From positions 83,558 through 147,557 of the forward strand of contig NZ_CANLTL010000012.1 in the NCBI RefSeq assembly GCF_947494015.1: a DNA stretch of 64,000 nt. The letters run 5' to 3'. The position numbers and the translations under genes were made by a program. This document shows positions 60,535 to 64,000 of the stretch, one piece after another. Source of the DNA: an uncultured Cellulomonas sp. (lineage in GTDB: Bacteria; Actinomycetota; Actinomycetes; Actinomycetales; Cellulomonadaceae). Within the stretch, counting starts at the first letter, position 1. Every line of letters begins with the position of its first letter. The notes beneath the pieces are model-generated. The model was not told where the DNA came from and did not search any database. It worked only from the letters and a program-made list of their open reading frames with translations.

Positions 60535-63177
60535 ATGCGCATCGTCGTCGTCTCCTCGCACTTCCCGCCCAACTTCGTCTCGGGCGGGACGCTCGTGCCG
60601 TACCGCGCCGCCCTGGGGCTGGCGCAGCGGGGCCACGAGGTGTTCGTGTACGCGGGCCGGATCGACCCGTCCAGCCCCGACGGGGAGGTCACCGAGGAGC
60701 GCACCGCCGACGGTCTGACGATCCGGTGGGTCACGTGCACGTCGGCGACGGAGTGGGCCTCGGACACCAACTTCTCCAACGGCGAGGTGGAGGCGGACTT
60801 CGCCGCCTACCTGCAGGCCGTCCGGCCCGACGTCGTGCACGTGCACGCCATCCAGGGCTTCGGCGGCGGGCTGGTCCCGCTCGCGCGCGCGGCGGGAGCC
60901 GCGGTGGTGATCACCATGCACGACCTGTGGTGGTGGTGCGCCCGCCAGTTCATGGTGGAGCCGTCGATGCACGCGTGCCCGGTGGTCCCGGCCGCCGGCG
61001 TGTGCCCGTGCGCGCGGGACAACGCGTGGCTGCAGGCGCGCAACCACCGGCTCGCCGCGCAGGGCCGCACGGCCGACCTGGTGCTCACCCCGTCGGCGAG
61101 CATGCGCCGCATCCTGGTCGCCAACGGCGTCGACCCGGCGCGGGTCCAGGTCGACGAGAACGGCGTCCCGGACGACGTCGTCCGCGTCGACCCGGTGGCG
61201 CCCGGCAGCGTGCAGCAGGAGCAGGAGCAGGCGCCCCGCACCGGTCCGCTGCGGCTGATGTTCGCCGGCGGCACCCACGCGCTCAAGGGCGGCCCGCTGC
61301 TGCTGGAGGCCGCCGCCCGCCTGGTGGACCGGCCCGGCTGGGAGCTGGAGATGTACGGGTGGGAGGGCCGCACGGTCCCGGCGCACCTCGAGGGCCACGT
61401 GCGGTTCCGGGCGCCGTACGCACCGCACGAGGCCGCCGAGGTGCTGGCGGCCCACGACGCGCTCGTCCTGCCGAGCCTGGCCCGCGAGTCGTACTCGCTG
61501 CTCACCCGGGAGGCGCTGCGGGCCGGGCTGCCGGTCCTGACCTCCGACACCCCCGGGCCCACCGAGGCGGTCCGGGACGGGGTCAACGGGCTCATCGTGC
61601 CGATCGGCGACGTCACCGCGCTCGCCGCGGCGATGGAGCGGCTGATCAGCGAGCCGACCCTGCTCGCCGACCTGGCGCCCGACCGCAGCGCGGTGCGGCT
61701 GCGCACCGTGGACGAGCAGGTCGACGCGAACGTGGCCCAGTACGAGCGGCTGCTCGCCGAGCGCTCCGCGGCCGAGGCCGCCGAGGCGGCGGCGGCGACC
61801 CTCGAGGTGACCGACCGGCCGCTGCCGCCCATCCGGCAGGTGCTGCTCGCCAGCGGCATCGGCAGCGCGCCGCTGCGCTACCGCGGCCGGCTGCCGCAGG
61901 AGGGACTGGCGCTGCACGGCGTGCGGATGGACGTGCGGATGTACCGCGACGTCGACGTCGCCCGGCTCGCCCGGTCGACCGACGCGCTCGTGCTCTACCG
62001 CACCCCGGCGACCGAGCAGGTGCTCGACCTCGTCGCGATGGTCCGGGCCCGCCCCGGTCCGGTGCCGGTGCTCTTCGACATCGACGACCTCGTCGTCGAC
62101 CCCGACCTGCACGCCGAGATCGACCCGCTGCTCGAGGTCCTCGACCCCGAGGACCGCCGCCGCTACTGGCAGGGGGTGCGCCGCTACCGCACCACGCTGG
62201 AGTCGGCCGACGCCTTCATCGGGTCCACCGACCCGCTGTGCGCGGCGATCCACCGGCTGACCGGCATGCCGGTCCACCGCTTCGCCAACGGCGTGGGCAG
62301 GCACCTGGCCCAGGCGAGCGACCACGCGCTGCGCCAGCCGCGCCGGCCGGGTCCGCTGCGCATCGGCTACCTGTCCGGGACCAACACCCACAACGCCGAC
62401 TGGGCCTTCATCGAGGGGGCCGTGATCGACGCGATGCAGGCGCGACCGGACCTGGAGCTGTGGCTGGGTGGCCTGCTGGACGTCTCGCCGCGGATGGACC
62501 CGTACACCGCGCGCGTGCGGCGCCTGCCGCTGATGTCCTGGCTGGAGCTGCCCACCGTGCTGCGCGACCTGGACGTCAACCTGGCGCCGCTGAACGTCGG
62601 CACCCAGTTCAACGAGGCCAAGAGCGCGATCAAGCACCTCGAGGCGGCGCTCGTCGAGACGCCGACGATCGCCTCACCCACCCAGCCGTTCCGGGAGGCG
62701 ATCCGGCACGGGGCCACCGGCTACCTCGCGCACTCCGCCGCGGAGTGGACCGAGCTGCTGCTGCGCCTGGTCGACGACGCCGCGCTGCGGTCCTCGATGG
62801 GGCAGCGCGCCCGCACCGAGGTGCTGCTGGACCTGTCCCCCGCCCTGCAGGGGCGCCGCTACCTCCAGATCCTGCAGTCGGCCCAGGCGGACGTGGCCGA
62901 GCACGGGCACCGGCCGATGCTGGCGGGCTTCACCCCGGAGACCGAGAACGAGCCGTTCTTCCGGTGGGACGCCGAGCCGTACGAGGGCGCCCCGTGGCTC
63001 CAGGCGCCCGGTCGCCCGGGCGAGCCGGCAGCCCGCGACCTGCGCCGCATCGTCTCGGACTACCGGGTCAGCGCGTTCGGGTACCTCGCCGACCAGGGCG
63101 TCGCCGCCACGACCGTCAAGGTCGCGACGGTCGCCGGGCGACTGCCCGCACGCGCCCTGCGCCGGCTGGCCCGCTAG
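60535..63177 (+). CDS. Tandem two-domain glycosyltransferase (GT4-GT4)
   Basis: This 880-residue protein starts at ATG 60535 (MRIVVVSSHFPPNFVSGGTL), with AGGA 7 nt upstream. The N-terminal GT-B (about 1-400) has MHDLWWWCARQFMVEP, LMFAGGTHALKGGPLLLEAA and LPSLARESYSLLTREALRAG. A linker follows. The C-terminal GT-B (about 440-790) has SGIGSAPLRYRGRLPQEGL, VPVLFDIDDLVVDPDLHAEI, RIGYLSGTNTHNADWAFIEG and LNVGTQFNEAKSAIKHLEAAL. Two active sites could add two sugars successively. A helical C-terminal tail ends in basic residues. Donors are unknown. Confidence 0.9.
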   Translation: MRIVVVSSHFPPNFVSGGTLVPYRAALGLAQRGHEVFVYAGRIDPSSPDGEVTEERTADGLTIRWVTCTSATEWASDTNFSNGEVEADFAAYLQAVRPDVVHVHAIQGFGGGLVPLARAAGAAVVITMHDLWWWCARQFMVEPSMHACPVVPAAGVCPCARDNAWLQARNHRLAAQGRTADLVLTPSASMRRILVANGVDPARVQVDENGVPDDVVRVDPVAPGSVQQEQEQAPRTGPLRLMFAGGTHALKGGPLLLEAAARLVDRPGWELEMYGWEGRTVPAHLEGHVRFRAPYAPHEAAEVLAAHDALVLPSLARESYSLLTREALRAGLPVLTSDTPGPTEAVRDGVNGLIVPIGDVTALAAAMERLISEPTLLADLAPDRSAVRLRTVDEQVDANVAQYERLLAERSAAEAAEAAAATLEVTDRPLPPIRQVLLASGIGSAPLRYRGRLPQEGLALHGVRMDVRMYRDVDVARLARSTDALVLYRTPATEQVLDLVAMVRARPGPVPVLFDIDDLVVDPDLHAEIDPLLEVLDPEDRRRYWQGVRRYRTTLESADAFIGSTDPLCAAIHRLTGMPVHRFANGVGRHLAQASDHALRQPRRPGPLRIGYLSGTNTHNADWAFIEGAVIDAMQARPDLELWLGGLLDVSPRMDPYTARVRRLPLMSWLELPTVLRDLDVNLAPLNVGTQFNEAKSAIKHLEAALVETPTIASPTQPFREAIRHGATGYLAHSAAEWTELLLRLVDDAALRSSMGQRARTEVLLDLSPALQGRRYLQILQSAQADVAEHGHRPMLAGFTPETENEPFFRWDAEPYEGAPWLQAPGRPGEPAARDLRRIVSDYRVSAFGYLADQGVAATTVKVATVAGRLPARALRRLAR

Positions 63178-63256
63178 GCACCGCCGGCGGACGCGCCTGT
63201 CGCGCCGCTGCCGTCCGGCCCCTCGACGAAGTGGCCGGGGGGCCGGACCGCCGTGC

Positions 63257-64000
63257 TCAGCGCGGGACCTCCACGCCCACGGTGAACGACGCCCCGGGCG
63301 CGACCGTGAACGTCTGCGGCCCGGGCAGGGTGAACCCGGCCGGCACCGCCACCGCCACCGCGCAGTACGTCCCGGGGAACGCCGAGATCGGGAACGACCC
63401 GTCCGCCGCCGTGCGCATCCGGGAGAACACCGTCGAGCACGTCGCGTTGCGGATCTCGAACACCGCACCGACCACCGGCGCGCCCCCGGACGTGGCCACC
63501 AGCCGGCCCGACGACGCCGCCGCCGGCACCTCGACCCGGGCCGTGAACCCGCCGGCCCCGACCGCGAACGTCAGCGGCCCCGGCAGGGTGAAGCCGGCCG
63601 GGACCGACACCGCCACCGCGCAGTAGGTGCCCGGGAACGCCGTCACCGGGAAGGAGCCGTCCGCGCCCGTGCGCATCCGGGAGAACACCGTCGAGCACGT
63701 CGCGTTGCGGACCTCGAACACCGCACCGGCCACCGGCACGCCCCCCGAGGAGGCCACCACCCGGCCCGACGACGCCGCCGCCGGCACCTCGACCCGGGCC
63801 GTGAAGGCGCCCGCCCCGACCGCGAACGTCTGCGTCGCCGGCAGCGCGTACCCCGACGGCACCGACACCGCGACCAGGCAGTACGTCCCGGGGAACGCCG
63901 TCACCGGGAACGCCCCGTCCGCGCCCGTGCGCATCCGGGAGAACACCGTCGAGCACGTCGCGTTGCGGACCTCGAACACCGCACCGGCCACCGGCACGCC
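63257..64000 (-). CDS. C-terminal part of a repeat protein with 86-residue Cys-paired modules
   Basis: The frame stays open to the right edge, so the N-terminus is missing. The visible about 247 residues hold three modules of 86 residues: GAVFEVRNATCSTVFSRMRT, then GxFPVTAFPGTYCAVAVSVP and a tail with FTARVEVPAAASSGR. The module resembles prealbumin-like or SpaA-type repeats (GAVFEV ... PGTY), but each has two Cys and no Lys in the first strand, so a disulfide rather than an isopeptide bond is likely. The last module ends in VEVPR and a stop, with no LPxTG or TM. It is probably secreted; its anchoring is unknown. Confidence 0.8.
   Translation of the reverse strand, partial: GVPVAGAVFEVRNATCSTVFSRMRTGADGAFPVTAFPGTYCLVAVSVPSGYALPATQTFAVGAGAFTARVEVPAAASSGRVVASSGGVPVAGAVFEVRNATCSTVFSRMRTGADGSFPVTAFPGTYCAVAVSVPAGFTLPGPLTFAVGAGGFTARVEVPAAASSGRLVATSGGAPVVGAVFEIRNATCSTVFSRMRTAADGSFPISAFPGTYCAVAVAVPAGFTLPGPQTFTVAPGASFTVGVEVPR
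63257..64000 (-). repeat. 258-bp tandem coding repeat, three visible copies
   Basis: The same stretch (for example CGCATCCGGGAGAACACC) recurs near 63414, 63672 and 63930, a period of 258 bp. Copies one and two (edge side) are more alike than the terminal one. The array continues beyond the window. Confidence 0.9.

Noticed and set aside
63257-64000. LPxTG-anchored pilin-like protein
   Set aside because: The visible C-terminus ends in VEVPR with no LPxTG, hydrophobic segment or basic tail.

Overview
The window is very GC-rich, with dense short-gap gene packing, many GTG starts and 4-bp ATGA/GTGA stop-start overlaps. Its genes are typical of high-GC Actinomycetota: MtrAB-LpqB, a WhiB2-type protein, IniB/IniA-like proteins, DUF3499, TIGR03089, DUF5719 and the MoxR-DUF58 set. 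The combination best fits a Micrococcales member of Cellulomonas type. That placement is inferred from gene content, not measured. No phage, IS, integrase, CRISPR, rRNA or tRNA was seen.

Layout. 1-6197 (minus): YcaQ-like gene (cut by the edge), hpf, a ComF protein, lpqB, mtrB, mtrA. 6198-6526: divergent control region with a 12-bp tandem repeat. 6527-13516 (plus): membrane protein, DUF4129, DUF4350, MoxR ATPase, DUF58, a small lipoprotein candidate and a small membrane protein. 13488-23000: an iniBAC-like envelope-stress locus. A repeat-rich IniB-like protein and two dynamin-type GTPases lie on the minus strand; a short degenerate Hsp70-like protein and a 1016-residue P-loop/LuxR regulator (IniR-like) are divergent on the plus strand. 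23033-28324: SpoIIM-family and RDD membrane proteins, ahcY with a palindromic leader, and an ABC-F ATPase. 28335-33354: cation efflux protein, Trm112, phosphomannomutase, zinc-ribbon protein, DUF3499, a metallopeptidase-family protein with a lost active-site His, and a WbbL-like glycosyltransferase. 33387-39367: DUF5719, a 1273-residue membrane glycosyltransferase and whiB2. 39515-63177: a cell-surface polysaccharide region holding TIGR03089, methyltransferases, manA, rfbA/rfbD/rfbC, pyruvyltransferase, many glycosyltransferases, GtrA/DUF2304, DUF2142 and a Wzm/Wzt ABC exporter. 63257-64000: C-terminal part of a secreted-type protein built of 86-residue repeats.

How the genes fit together. 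manB/manA and rfbA/C/D make GDP-mannose and dTDP-rhamnose precursors (rfbB is not in the window). The GT2 and GT4 enzymes would use them, and Wzm/Wzt would export the polymer. The 615-residue methyltransferase with a kinase-like C-terminal half resembles a WbdD-type chain terminator, which would match the long C-terminal domain of the Wzt protein. MtrAB-LpqB and the iniBAC-like locus are envelope-monitoring systems, so most of the window concerns the cell wall.

The most unusual parts are: (i) the IniB/dynamin/degenerate-Hsp70/giant-LuxR locus with its perfect 17-bp hairpin and 9-bp-based Asp-Asn-Ser coding repeats; (ii) the methyltransferase-kinase candidate; (iii) the Cys-paired 86-residue repeats at the right edge; (iv) tandem duplications placed exactly on start codons; and (v) a recurrent TAnnnT element 6-8 nt before start codons, suggesting leaderless transcripts. 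Start codons chosen against the ORF track are explained in each entry.
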